This document shows, piece after piece, positions 28,230-38,521 of a stretch of DNA of 64,000 nt. The number at the start of each line of letters is the position of its first letter. Position 1 is the stretch's first letter. This DNA comes from Deltaproteobacteria bacterium (GTDB lineage: Bacteria > Bdellovibrionota > FAC87 > UBA2466), in NCBI GenBank assembly GCA_900299195.1, contig OMIX01000093.1, positions 1 to 64,000 of the forward strand. Direction: 5' to 3'. The translations under genes and the position numbers were made by a program. The notes beneath the pieces are model-generated. The model was not told the DNA's origin and did not search any database. It saw nothing but the letters and a program-made list of their open reading frames with translations.

Positions 28230-29246
28230 TTGAAACCTTTTTCCTCCTTGCTGATTGTGGGGCAGTTCGATCCCGAACACACCGGATTTCATTTTTTTAG
28301 CGCTGCAAAAGAACTGAACTTACCTCATAGCATTTTAGATGATCGGGCTGCAAAATCTCGATTTTCTCCTCTTAACCGTTTAGCTTGGAATTTTAGGGAT
28401 AAAAGCTATTGGAACCAAAAAGTTTTTCAAAAAATACTTTTATCAGATGTTGAGAGTTTCAGACCTTCACATCTTCTAGTCATCGGTAGTTCAGCCATTT
28501 TTTCAGATACCCTGATTCAGCTCAATCAACGAAATATAGTTACCACCCTTTTTGTTACCGACGACCCCTGGAATATCAGTCTCAGTTCTCGATGGTTCTT
28601 TGACTCACTTAAGCATTTCCATCTCATTGCAACACCTCGAAAATCAAATCTGGCACAACTCCGTCAGCACTGCAATTCTTCGGTGTTCTATCTTCCCTTT
28701 GGCTATAATCCCGAAGTTCACTTTGAAGAGAAAACAATCACCCAAGACGAAAAGGAAAAATACGGATGCGACATCATGTTTTTTGGTGGAGCAGATTCCG
28801 ACCGATATCCCTACATTAAAAAGCTCATCTCAGAGGGTTTTAAAATAAAACTTTACGGAGGTTATTGGGAAAAAGATCCTGTAACTCAGCCTTATGCCAT
28901 GGGCATCCTTGGAATCAAAGAATTAAGAAAAGCGGTCAAAGCCTCAAAAATCTCTCTAAATTTAGTCCGTCGCGCTAATCGGGATGGCCATGTGATGCGC
29001 TCATTTGAAATTCCGGCCATGGGTGGATGCCCTCTCAATGAAGCCACAGAGGAACACCGAGAAATATTTGGCTCCAACTTAATCCCGATGTTCCAATCCG
29101 AGGATGAGATGCTTCAACTCGCTAAACAACTCCTTGCGTCTAACACTCTGCGAGCCGAATGGGGCAAAAAAGCCCAAACCCACGTAGTCACAAACAACAA
29201 CACCTATCGTCATCGATTGGAGACCCTATTAAGCCATTGCCCTTAA
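28230..29246 (+). CDS. CgeB-like glycosyltransferase
   Basis: C-terminal SFEIPAMGGCPLNEATEEHREIFG typical of CgeB/GT group 1-like proteins; TTG start. Confidence 0.75.
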   Translation: MKPFSSLLIVGQFDPEHTGFHFFSAAKELNLPHSILDDRAAKSRFSPLNRLAWNFRDKSYWNQKVFQKILLSDVESFRPSHLLVIGSSAIFSDTLIQLNQRNIVTTLFVTDDPWNISLSSRWFFDSLKHFHLIATPRKSNLAQLRQHCNSSVFYLPFGYNPEVHFEEKTITQDEKEKYGCDIMFFGGADSDRYPYIKKLISEGFKIKLYGGYWEKDPVTQPYAMGILGIKELRKAVKASKISLNLVRRANRDGHVMRSFEIPAMGGCPLNEATEEHREIFGSNLIPMFQSEDEMLQLAKQLLASNTLRAEWGKKAQTHVVTNNNTYRHRLETLLSHCP

Positions 29247-29336
29247 GTTCCGCTTCTCATTCTCATTTTTCTATCTTTCTGAGCAAAAAATACCGATAAT
29301 ATTAAGTAATCTTTAATCTTTTTAACACTCACTTAA

Positions 29337-31487
29337 ATGAAACGCCTCACTCAATCTTTGAAGACAGGGACTTTGGAACTCATCGAAACTCCTATTCCAA
29401 GCTGTAAGCCTGGATATGTTTTGATTCGCACTTACCACTCGGTCATTTCAAAAGGAACAGAAGAAAGTCTGTTGGCTTTCGGTAAAGCGTCATGGTGGAA
29501 AAAAACTAGACTGCAGCCCGATAAATGGGACCAAATAAAAAACAAAGTCAAAACCGATGGACTTGTAGCTACATGGAACACCGTAAGAACCAAATTAGAC
29601 CATCCGATCACTCCGGGGTATTCCCAGAGCGGCATTGTGGTTGAAGTAGGATCCGGAGTTTCTCAGGTGAGTGTAGGAGACCGAGTCATTTCAAACGGGC
29701 CTCATGCAGAATACGTCTTAGTTCCCGAAAATCTCTGTCAAAAAATTCCGCAACATTGCCCTATTTCTTTGGAAGAGGCCGCATTTACTCCTATTGCATC
29801 CATTGCTCTTCAGGGAATTCGACTGTTAGGTCCAAGTTTAGGAGATACCATTGCCGTGCAGGGATTGGGGCTCATTGGACTCATAACAGTACAGCTACTC
29901 AAAGCTCAGGGATGTCGAGTTCTCGGAATTGATTTTGAAGGTCCTCAACTAAAACTTGCAAGATCTTTTGGAGCCGAAATTCACTCTCTTTCCGAAGAAC
30001 CCAATCCCGTCAGCCATGGACTAGATTTCTCCCGAGGTAACGGAGTGGACGGGGTCATCATCACAGCTTCAACTCAGTCTTCAGAGCCTATCCATCATGC
30101 GGCTCAAATGAGCCGCAAACGAGGAAAAATTATTCTCGTAGGAACCACAGGAACTCAGATCCAGCGTTCCGACTTTTACGCAAAGGAGCTTTCTTTCCAA
30201 GTCTCCTGCTCCTATGGCCCCGGCAGATATGATGTCAACTATGAGGAAAAGGGGCTAGACTACCCTATTGCTTATGCTCGTTGGACTGAGAAACGCAACA
30301 TGGAGGCGATAATAGATCTGATTCAAGACAAAAAACTGAACTTAAAACCTCTGATCTCTCACCGCTTTCCCTTTGTAGATGCAGCTCGAGCTTATTCTCT
30401 TTTGAACTCTACTCAACGAAGTTTCGGCATTGTGCTAAGTTACCCGATAGGATGCCTTCCTCTCTTAAATTCTCGAAAACCCACTTTAATAAGAACTCTC
30501 CCCAAAGATGGAGCGATTGGTGTGGGAATGATCGGGGCGGGCTCTCACGCCTCAAAGATTCTTTTGCCCTGCCTTAAAAAGCTGAAAATCCGGGTGCACT
30601 CCATTGCTTCGCAATCGGGACTTTCTGCTACTTTAGCTGCTCGAAAATTTAAAGTTCCTCAGGTGGCAAAAACAGCTTCCGAAGTGATCACAGATCCTGA
30701 AATCAATACTATTTTTATTTCCACTCAACACAACTCTCACGCTGAGTTGGTTAAAGAATGCATCAAGCTCAATAAACATATTTACGTTGAGAAACCTTTG
30801 GCGCTATCGATCGAAGAGATCAAGGCGATTCAAGTGGCAATGGAATCTATCTCATATTCTAAAACCTTGTGGCTGGGGTTTAATCGTCGATTTTCCCCTT
30901 TAAGTATCAAACTCAAAGAACTTTTTAGTTCATCCCAAGCCCCTAAACAAATGATCTATACGGTCAATGCACTTCCACTACCAGCTTCTCATTGGATCCA
31001 TGATCCCAAAATGGGAGGTGGCAGAATTATCAGCGAATTAGGTCATTTCTTAGATCTTCTCTGTTTCTTTGCCGATTCTCCGGTCACCCAATATTCAGTC
31101 CATAAGATCTCTCACCATGGAATAGATGAGAGTAATAGCTTAAGCCTCAGTTTTAAATTTCAAAATGAATCTATTGGAACCCTTCACTACGCCACTCTAG
31201 GCCACAGAGGTTTTCCAAAAGAAAGAATCGAAATTTTTTCTGAGGGAAAAGTGGCAGTTCTGGATAACTTCAAAACGCTTCGAGGATTCGGTTTTTCGAA
31301 CTTCTCCCGAATGTCACTCTGGAGTCAAGATAAGGGGCACCTAAATTGTCTAAGAAGTTTCTTTAAATCTATTGAATCTCAATCTGTAAATCCATGGCTT
31401 GAAACCTTCTTTGAAGTCAGTCGATGGGTTTGCCGAATTCAAAATCCAGAACAAGAAGCCCCCTTACCCTCCACCCAAGTGGCTTGA
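29337..31487 (+). CDS. Bi-domain oxidoreductase: MDR-type alcohol dehydrogenase fused to Gfo/Idh/MocA oxidoreductase
   Basis: N-terminal SKGTEESLL/GLIGLITVQLLKAQGCRVLGID; C-terminal VGMIGAGSHASKILLP...VEKPLALSIEE...GFNRRFSP. Confidence 0.9.
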   Translation: MKRLTQSLKTGTLELIETPIPSCKPGYVLIRTYHSVISKGTEESLLAFGKASWWKKTRLQPDKWDQIKNKVKTDGLVATWNTVRTKLDHPITPGYSQSGIVVEVGSGVSQVSVGDRVISNGPHAEYVLVPENLCQKIPQHCPISLEEAAFTPIASIALQGIRLLGPSLGDTIAVQGLGLIGLITVQLLKAQGCRVLGIDFEGPQLKLARSFGAEIHSLSEEPNPVSHGLDFSRGNGVDGVIITASTQSSEPIHHAAQMSRKRGKIILVGTTGTQIQRSDFYAKELSFQVSCSYGPGRYDVNYEEKGLDYPIAYARWTEKRNMEAIIDLIQDKKLNLKPLISHRFPFVDAARAYSLLNSTQRSFGIVLSYPIGCLPLLNSRKPTLIRTLPKDGAIGVGMIGAGSHASKILLPCLKKLKIRVHSIASQSGLSATLAARKFKVPQVAKTASEVITDPEINTIFISTQHNSHAELVKECIKLNKHIYVEKPLALSIEEIKAIQVAMESISYSKTLWLGFNRRFSPLSIKLKELFSSSQAPKQMIYTVNALPLPASHWIHDPKMGGGRIISELGHFLDLLCFFADSPVTQYSVHKISHHGIDESNSLSLSFKFQNESIGTLHYATLGHRGFPKERIEIFSEGKVAVLDNFKTLRGFGFSNFSRMSLWSQDKGHLNCLRSFFKSIESQSVNPWLETFFEVSRWVCRIQNPEQEAPLPSTQVA

Positions 31488-31496
31488 TATGACTTT

Positions 31497-33254
31497 ATGA
31501 ACCCAAGATCCATCGTGACTCTGCCCAGAGTTTTTTACCTTCTTCGATACCATCGATGGCGCCAATTCGTATTGAGGTTCATCCGTTCTTGGGCTCTTCC
31601 CCTCCAATGGAAGTTGTTTTTACTTAAACTCCAGCGTTCTCCCATCCCCTCGTTCTGCTCTCATATTTCCGTCCGTCCAATCCCACTCTCTTCTGGTACC
31701 ACTTCAATCCCTTTCCCCCACTACCCCAAGATACAGATTCCATTCCCAGAACTTCCAGAGAAGGCCCTTTCAGCACCACTCCTTCAATTTGAAATCGAAA
31801 GCCATTCTCATATTCAAAATCTCAAGGACACAGAAAAAGCTTGGAAGATAGTCGTTGAATGGATCCAATCCAACACGCAAAATAAAAAATCAAGTTACTT
31901 AACCAGTTGGCATCCCTATGTGATTTCAAAACGCATTCAAAACTGGTTGTTGCTTTGGAGTCAATCTCCCCCCTCTCAGGAAATTGAAAACACAGTACTC
32001 ATTTCACTTTGGCAACAAGGTCTTTGGCTAAGCAACAACTTCGAAAAGGATATCGAGGGAAATCATCTCTGTGAAAACGCTATTTCACTGGCTCTCGTGG
32101 GATTTTTTTTAAAAACGCCCCAAAGTTCGGCCTGGTGGGACCAGGGACTCTCAACACTTCAATACGCTCTTTCACAGCAGATCTTGGATTCAGGAGAACA
32201 TTTTGAAAAATCACCTTCTTATCACTGGGAACTCTGGAAAACTCTGCAATGGCTACTGAATTGGGTTAAACCCGAATACAAAGAACAACTCGAAAAGCTG
32301 ACTCCCTATTTGAACAAAATGGAAAACTTCATAACTCAAATAGCTCACCCTTGCGGAACGCTTCCCTACTTCAATGATTCCTGGCTAATTAAAGTACCCC
32401 CAAGCACGCTCAATTCCAATGAATGGTTGGGCGATTACTTCATCACTAGAAATTCGAGTTCCTTCATGGTATTCGACGGCGGCCCTTTAGGACCTGACTT
32501 TCTTCCAGCTCACTCCCATTGTGATCTTCTGACTTTTGAGCTTTCTATCGGAAAGAAACCTCTATTCATCAACAGCGGAACCCACTCTTATACTGGAGAG
32601 AAACGCCAACACTTTCGCTCTTCGAAGTCCCACAATGTACTCACGTTGAATGATTATGATTGCGCTGACACTTGGAATTCGTTTCGAATGGGAAAACGTG
32701 GACATGTGATTCAAAAAGGGGATCTCTCTTCGGCTTCCGGCCGATGGGTTTGGGCCTCTCACAACGGTTATCGATTTTTGGGATGCCCCTCCGTGACGCG
32801 TTTGTGGTTTATCTCCGAATCCCCTCATCTTTGGGTCTCTTTCCATTGGATTTCTCACTTTCTGGAGGATCATCATTTCAAAGAGTATCTTCACTTCTCA
32901 CCTGAGACCCAACTTCCAAATCTCACACTTAAGGAAAATAAAAAGAGATTTTCATTTCAACACGACTTGGCTTTCCAGTGCCATTTCCAATCTCTTTTGG
33001 AAAATCAATGCTTAGAATTCCAAACCACAAGCTTTGCACCTAGTTTCTACTGTGAACTGCCCAAAACCACGGCCATTTTAAATCGCACCGCTTCCAAGGC
33101 CCCCCTACACAATCAAATAGCCACCGCTTGGGCTCTCAACGTAGGGAAAGATTCCGTAAAGATGTCTTGGGCAGTCTTCAATAACAAGTTAAAATTAAGT
33201 TGGGTATTCGACGGCAAAACTTTTAGCTCTGAAATTACAATTCCTTCTTCATGA
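31497..33254 (+). CDS. Heparinase II/III-like (alginate lyase family) protein
   Basis: GNHLCENAISL, FNDSW, PAHSHCDLLTFELSIGKKPLFINSGTHSYTGEKRQHFRSSKSHNVL motifs. Confidence 0.88.
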   Translation: MNPRSIVTLPRVFYLLRYHRWRQFVLRFIRSWALPLQWKLFLLKLQRSPIPSFCSHISVRPIPLSSGTTSIPFPHYPKIQIPFPELPEKALSAPLLQFEIESHSHIQNLKDTEKAWKIVVEWIQSNTQNKKSSYLTSWHPYVISKRIQNWLLLWSQSPPSQEIENTVLISLWQQGLWLSNNFEKDIEGNHLCENAISLALVGFFLKTPQSSAWWDQGLSTLQYALSQQILDSGEHFEKSPSYHWELWKTLQWLLNWVKPEYKEQLEKLTPYLNKMENFITQIAHPCGTLPYFNDSWLIKVPPSTLNSNEWLGDYFITRNSSSFMVFDGGPLGPDFLPAHSHCDLLTFELSIGKKPLFINSGTHSYTGEKRQHFRSSKSHNVLTLNDYDCADTWNSFRMGKRGHVIQKGDLSSASGRWVWASHNGYRFLGCPSVTRLWFISESPHLWVSFHWISHFLEDHHFKEYLHFSPETQLPNLTLKENKKRFSFQHDLAFQCHFQSLLENQCLEFQTTSFAPSFYCELPKTTAILNRTASKAPLHNQIATAWALNVGKDSVKMSWAVFNNKLKLSWVFDGKTFSSEITIPSS

Positions 33255-34498
33255 AAATCCTCTACTTTTACCAACACTTTGTCTTACCTGAGAAAAATGG
33301 TATCACCCGCACCTATGAATTTGCGAAAAGATTAAGCCAATTTGGACATGAAGTTCACTTAATCGCTTCTGATGAATCTCTTAGCTCGATCAAACCTGCG
33401 ACTTATCGCACCCAACGAGACGGGATTCAGATTCATTGGTTGCCCATTCCGTATCACAATCGTATGTCTTTTTTGAGACGAATAAGAGCTTTTACCCAAT
33501 TTATCTTCAAGGCGCTGCGAGAAGCTTGGACCCTCCCGAGTGATGTCATTTATGTGTCTAGTCCACCTCTGACTGCGATTCTTCCTGCGGTTTTTATCTC
33601 TCGGCTCAAAAAAATTCCCATGGTCTTAGAGGTCAGAGATCTTTGGCCTGAACTCCCGATCGCTTTTGGAGCTTTAAGAGATCCCTTATCTATTTTTTTA
33701 GCACGACTCATCGAGCGCTGTGCTTACCGTAATTCAAGCCATGTGGTGGCACTCTCACCGGGAATTCAGCGAGCCGTCATTTGTCGGGGGGTAAACCCAA
33801 AACACACTTCCATGCTACCCAATAGCTGCGATATTGAATTTTTTAGAAACACACCTAAAACCGGCTTTGTCCTTCCCCCCCAAATATCGCCCAAAGATAA
33901 CGTGGTTCTTTATCCTGGAACTCTAGGAGTAGCGAATGGCACCTCCTATATTGTCAAACTGGCTCAAGAGACTTTGAAAACAACGGACACCATCAAATAT
34001 CTCATTGTGGGCGACGGTAAAGAAAAACAGGAAGTGTTAGATCTAGCCAGGAAAGTTGGAGTTCTCAATAAAAACTTATTTTTTTTAGAACCTGTACCGA
34101 AACAAGATATCCCGGCGCTCTACTTCCGATCTCAACTCATTCTAAACACGCTAGTAGATAAGCGCCCTCTCTGGAATTCTTCGCCCAACAAATTTTTTGA
34201 TGCGTTAGCGGCTTCAAAGCCAGTTGCCATTAATTTTCAAGGATGGTTAGCCGAGCTCATTGAGACGCATGAAATTGGGCTAGTGATGCCACCCGATGAT
34301 TTTGAGAAAGCTTCAGCTCAACTGATAGAAAGATTGTCACTTCCTTTATGGTCGGAAAAGGCAGGGCGAAAAGCGTTTCAGGTAGGACTAAAGTACTTCG
34401 ACCGGAATCAAATTGCAGACAATTTGAACCGGGTTTTATTAGAGGTGGTTGGAAATAAAAATGAACATCAGGCCACTTTAAGAAAAGTTTCTCGATAG
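33251..34498 (+). CDS. Family 4 glycosyltransferase (WbuB-like)
   Basis: MKILYFYQHFVLPEKNGITRTYEFAKRLSQFGHEVHLIAS ... EVRDLWPE ... NKFFDALAASKPV. Confidence 0.92.
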   Translation: MKILYFYQHFVLPEKNGITRTYEFAKRLSQFGHEVHLIASDESLSSIKPATYRTQRDGIQIHWLPIPYHNRMSFLRRIRAFTQFIFKALREAWTLPSDVIYVSSPPLTAILPAVFISRLKKIPMVLEVRDLWPELPIAFGALRDPLSIFLARLIERCAYRNSSHVVALSPGIQRAVICRGVNPKHTSMLPNSCDIEFFRNTPKTGFVLPPQISPKDNVVLYPGTLGVANGTSYIVKLAQETLKTTDTIKYLIVGDGKEKQEVLDLARKVGVLNKNLFFLEPVPKQDIPALYFRSQLILNTLVDKRPLWNSSPNKFFDALAASKPVAINFQGWLAELIETHEIGLVMPPDDFEKASAQLIERLSLPLWSEKAGRKAFQVGLKYFDRNQIADNLNRVLLEVVGNKNEHQATLRKVSR

Positions 34499-35565
34499 GG
34501 GCTTTGGAGAACCACCCCTTTACTACTCATACTTCCATCGCTAAGAATCCGATAAGCTGAGATATACACATGACAGCCCGCCATAGTAAACCTAACCACA
34601 TTAGTATCTTTGGAATGTGATTTTGAATTACGAATGGCCTTTCCTCGTGCAATCGCAATCACAAAGGAAACCCTCATTCGATGCTTTCTTGATTTCAAAT
34701 TTCTCAGTTCACGATAAAGCAATGCAATATCAGAAGCATCTTGAGTCGAAGCTTCCCAACCTCGATATCGGCGAATTTGCCCCGCCGTATGGTAAGGGTG
34801 AGAATGGTAGTCACCGATAATTTCGAGTTGAGGAAAAAGACTCTGTGAAGTTTCCACTAAAGCACTAATGCTCTTGGCATTAGGAATCACCGAGCTTGTT
34901 CCTGCCTTAGCTCTAATTTGAGGCACCGCTTTTTCGACATAAACAAACCATTTTGTCTTTTGTCCTGTTCCCTTTTTAGTGACCCGATTTCGGCTTGCCA
35001 TTCCTAAACACAATCCGAAGACTTCAGAAAAAGGCTCTTTTTTTGATTTGGGAACCTTGTAGGTTTCAAACACTCCGAGCAACATCTCTTCAAGTGCCTG
35101 CACACTGATAATCACATCCACTTCATCTTGCTCATTTTCCACTTCGGCCAGCCACTCCAAATCTCCCGATTCATAGTATCGATGAAGAAGATGGTGTTCA
35201 TCCTGAGGATCGATATCTGCCTCTTTGACGACTCGTTTCACTAGCGCAAGATCCGATTTGGAAACTCCCCATTTCTCTTGAACTCTTTTTAAAGAAACCG
35301 ATTTTAAAATTCTAGAGTGTAACGCTTGGGGTAATTTACATTGGCTGCCCAAAGCCTGGAACAATCGATTTAAAGTGGGCTCAATTTTTTCTTCTTCGCA
35401 AAACTCGATGAGATTTTGAGGGATCTGAGGTTCTCCCATCAAAACGTAAAAGAGGGCTCGAAATAAATTCTGTCTTTGTTTTTTGAGCAATTCACCGGAT
35501 AAACTTCTCCTCTCGATATGAGAGATAATTCGGTGAACATTTCTTTGTAAAAAAGTAACCGCCAT
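34468..35565 (-). CDS. JAMM/MPN (JAB1)-domain putative metalloprotease
   Basis: SEVFGLCLG glutamate, IIGDYHSHP, then SxxD (STQD): JAMM-like with expanded spacer. Confidence 0.7.
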   Translation of the reverse strand: MAVTFLQRNVHRIISHIERRSLSGELLKKQRQNLFRALFYVLMGEPQIPQNLIEFCEEEKIEPTLNRLFQALGSQCKLPQALHSRILKSVSLKRVQEKWGVSKSDLALVKRVVKEADIDPQDEHHLLHRYYESGDLEWLAEVENEQDEVDVIISVQALEEMLLGVFETYKVPKSKKEPFSEVFGLCLGMASRNRVTKKGTGQKTKWFVYVEKAVPQIRAKAGTSSVIPNAKSISALVETSQSLFPQLEIIGDYHSHPYHTAGQIRRYRGWEASTQDASDIALLYRELRNLKSRKHRMRVSFVIAIARGKAIRNSKSHSKDTNVVRFTMAGCHVYISAYRILSDGSMSSKGVVLQSPYRETFLKVA

Positions 35566-35628
35566 AAGAAAACGAGACCCCTCTCATCCTTATCGGCAAA
35601 TCCCAAGAGTTTCCATTAACGCAAAGAA

Positions 35629-36798
35629 TCACATCGAAAGTCTCATTCTCACTGCAAAGGACTTTTCTTGAGAGCCCCCACTGTCTAACTGAGTGTAAGT
35701 AAAAAAACCCTTAACCGAATCGTCAAAATAAATTTCGGGACCGAACTGAACCTGTCGCAACTCGCCCGACAGCAGCGGAGATTGGGTGGAGTATTCGTAA
35801 CGGCCAAACACTCCTAGCCATTTTCCCAAACCTAGATTCAGCACTACCGAGCCTCCTTTTGGAGAAATTGACCTAACACTATCTTCAAACTGGGAACTAA
35901 ACGCATCCACTACAAGTTGAGATTTCCATTCTGGAATTTCAATCACCATAAACCCATCAGTCACCCAAGTTGATTTATAGTTCACACTCCCTTCAGCGGC
36001 CTGTTTGAGAACATAATTTCCCGTTCCTAAAGAAATTTTCCAGGATTCAAAAGGAAAGTTAACTTTGAGGTAGCCAGTAAAAGCTTTAGCATTGTTGGTA
36101 TTTTCTGCAAAAACTCCAGTGCCATTAAAAGCCCCCACACTCACCTCCAACCTTTGCCGAAATCCCTCCCAGGACAACTCGGCCCCGGCTTCCCTAGAGA
36201 GAAAAAGAGCTCGATGAGTTTCATTGAAATCAGGAATGTTTAAATAGCTTAAATCGGGTGTCCATAAGGGATTGAAGGTGGGGGAAAACAGTCCTGCTTT
36301 AAATTTAAGATTGGAATCCCCTCTATTCTCAATTTCGTTTACATTAAAGATCACGTACGCCTCTACAGGCAAAACCTGAGCTAAAGAGGCCGTTGAAAAT
36401 TCACGAGTTTGGCCCAGCGATAGACGATAGTCTAAATATTTTCCAGCGGTCCCATATCCGGACAATCGAATGGAGGGTATTGAGAACCCTTGAGAGACAG
36501 CGCCTCCTCCGGAATATCCCCCATCAATTCTGATATTGAATCCCATGGAATGGGTAGGAGATAGGCTTTCCACCGTTTTCGCAGAAGAGGAATTGACGGC
36601 TTTCCCCTCTCGAGTATCGCCAGACTTTTCAACCGGGGAGTCTAGAGGTAACGGATCCGTCGATTCCACAGAGGACGATTCAGTCTTGTTTTCCTCAGAG
36701 AACACATTGAATGAAAAAATAATAATAAAGAGAAGTAGTCCCCAACTTCTCACTTTAAGAACGAGGGATATAGATTTCAAAGCAAGTTCCTTTCCCAT
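35629..36798 (-). CDS. Putative porin/outer-membrane beta-barrel protein
   Basis: Signal peptide, DGGYSGGG..., repeated beta-strand pattern, terminal aromatic-rich strands. Confidence 0.7.
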   Translation of the reverse strand: MGKELALKSISLVLKVRSWGLLLFIIIFSFNVFSEENKTESSSVESTDPLPLDSPVEKSGDTREGKAVNSSSAKTVESLSPTHSMGFNIRIDGGYSGGGAVSQGFSIPSIRLSGYGTAGKYLDYRLSLGQTREFSTASLAQVLPVEAYVIFNVNEIENRGDSNLKFKAGLFSPTFNPLWTPDLSYLNIPDFNETHRALFLSREAGAELSWEGFRQRLEVSVGAFNGTGVFAENTNNAKAFTGYLKVNFPFESWKISLGTGNYVLKQAAEGSVNYKSTWVTDGFMVIEIPEWKSQLVVDAFSSQFEDSVRSISPKGGSVVLNLGLGKWLGVFGRYEYSTQSPLLSGELRQVQFGPEIYFDDSVKGFFTYTQLDSGGSQEKSFAVRMRLSM

Positions 36799-38521
36799 AA
36801 GTAGAGTTAACTTTTATTTCTCCGTGGTGAGCTTCGATAATTTTGTAAACGGTAGGAAGCCCCAAGCCTGTCCCTTTGGGTTTCGTGGTAAAAAAGGGTT
36901 CGTAGATATGAGCAAGAACTTCTTCGGTCATCCCTTGCCCTGTATCGGAAATCCACCATTTGACCCTTTGAGCATTCAAAGCCTCACATCCAATTTCAAT
37001 TTTGCCTGGTTGACTGAGAGCTTGTACTGAATTGAGAAGAAGATTCCATACCACCTGTTTCAGTTTTTCTTCATGTGCCAAAACACTCACTTTTTCAAAT
37101 CGAGTAGAAATAGTAGCAATTTCCTTAATCTCCCTCATGCCCGATGCGACTGCTACAACCTCCGAAAGCAGATCATCTAATGATAGCGGTTTTAACTTTA
37201 TTTTTTCAGGTTTTACAAAATCCAAAAACTCCGAAATCAAACCATTCAATCGATCAATCTCTTTTAGTGTAATCTCCATGAGTTTTTTATTCTCAGGATC
37301 GGTCCACTCCTGTGCGGTTTTTAACATTTCAATGCTTGCTGACATACTGGCCAGGGGATTTCTAATTTCGTGAGCAATGCCAGCAGCGAGCTGACCTACT
37401 GCCGCCAGTTTCTCATTCTGTTTTAACTTATCTTCCAAATGAACAATCTCAGTTACATCTTGAAACAACAATACTCTGCCACTTTTAGCTTGTCCTTGAA
37501 GCAATCTTCCTATCCCCGCCTCGACATCTATTTCCGCCACATCCCCTCGCAAAGTTCTTTTTTGAAGGCCGGAGCCCACCTCTACGGTTTGTTGCAACCT
37601 GGCTTGTCCCCCAGTTTCCGACTTTGCTTTTAAAAAGACGCTCCGATGAAACTCAGAACCCGTGGCTGAAACTGAAGTTTCTCTTTCGCCAACAACCTCT
37701 TCATCGGAATCTACAATTTCTTCAGATTCGATCTGAGTAAAGAAGGGCATGAGCTCTTTGCTAACTGTGGCCAATGGCTTCCCCACGGAATCGCGCGCCA
37801 GGACTCCAAGAATGTGCTCTGCCGCTGGGTTGATAAAATTAATTTTCATGTCTTGGTCCACAATAAGAAATCCAGTTGGGATTTCGGCGATAATCCGCTC
37901 TTGAAATTCAGTTAATTTTTCTACTTCTGCCGTTTTCTTTTTAAGATTTTCAGTGGTTCGTCTTAACTCCTCACTTAAAACCCCACCTACCATTCCCAAA
38001 ATCACAAAAATTGCGGAGTAAACTGCCCACATAAACCAAGAGCTGGAAAAAAAACCATACTTTGAGAAAGTAATGCCTCCCAAAAACAGAACCGCAATCA
38101 AACTAGAAATCCAGGCCCCCCGTTGATAAAAACTTAGAGAAACCACTAAAATTTGAACAAGATAAAAAATGGGAAAAACATTTTCAGATTCCTGTCCCCA
38201 ATAAATCCAAAGGCTTGTCACCACCGCATCGAAAATGATTTGACCGACTATCCATCCCCAATGGACTATAATTTTTTCTAGAATAGCTCCCTGCAAAAAG
38301 GTCATCAAAAAGCTACATGAAAGAAGTAATAGGCTGTGCTGAAAAGTCACTTCGCTCATGGGAGATTTGACAAAAATATCTTTAGTTAACACCGTGAAGA
38401 GAATGAGAAATAGAATGGCAGTCCGAGCCAACAACATCCACTTCAGAGACTCTCTCATGTCATAGTTTGAAGACACTGACATTTTGATTTTCTCTACAGT
38501 TTCCATTGGGTTAACCCGCAC
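36755..38521 (-). CDS. PilS-like PAS sensor histidine kinase
   Basis: 6-TM N-terminus, PAS, AAVGQLAAGIAHEIRNPLASMSASIEML, G-box TGLGLPTVYKI; follows pilC. Confidence 0.88.
   Translation of the reverse strand: MRVNPMETVEKIKMSVSSNYDMRESLKWMLLARTAILFLILFTVLTKDIFVKSPMSEVTFQHSLLLLSCSFLMTFLQGAILEKIIVHWGWIVGQIIFDAVVTSLWIYWGQESENVFPIFYLVQILVVSLSFYQRGAWISSLIAVLFLGGITFSKYGFFSSSWFMWAVYSAIFVILGMVGGVLSEELRRTTENLKKKTAEVEKLTEFQERIIAEIPTGFLIVDQDMKINFINPAAEHILGVLARDSVGKPLATVSKELMPFFTQIESEEIVDSDEEVVGERETSVSATGSEFHRSVFLKAKSETGGQARLQQTVEVGSGLQKRTLRGDVAEIDVEAGIGRLLQGQAKSGRVLLFQDVTEIVHLEDKLKQNEKLAAVGQLAAGIAHEIRNPLASMSASIEMLKTAQEWTDPENKKLMEITLKEIDRLNGLISEFLDFVKPEKIKLKPLSLDDLLSEVVAVASGMREIKEIATISTRFEKVSVLAHEEKLKQVVWNLLLNSVQALSQPGKIEIGCEALNAQRVKWWISDTGQGMTEEVLAHIYEPFFTTKPKGTGLGLPTVYKIIEAHHGEIKVNSTYGKGTCFEIYIPRS

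Noticed and set aside
36536-37030. 164-aa plus-strand ORF antisense to the porin and PilS-like genes
   Set aside because: Shadow ORF of well-supported minus-strand genes.
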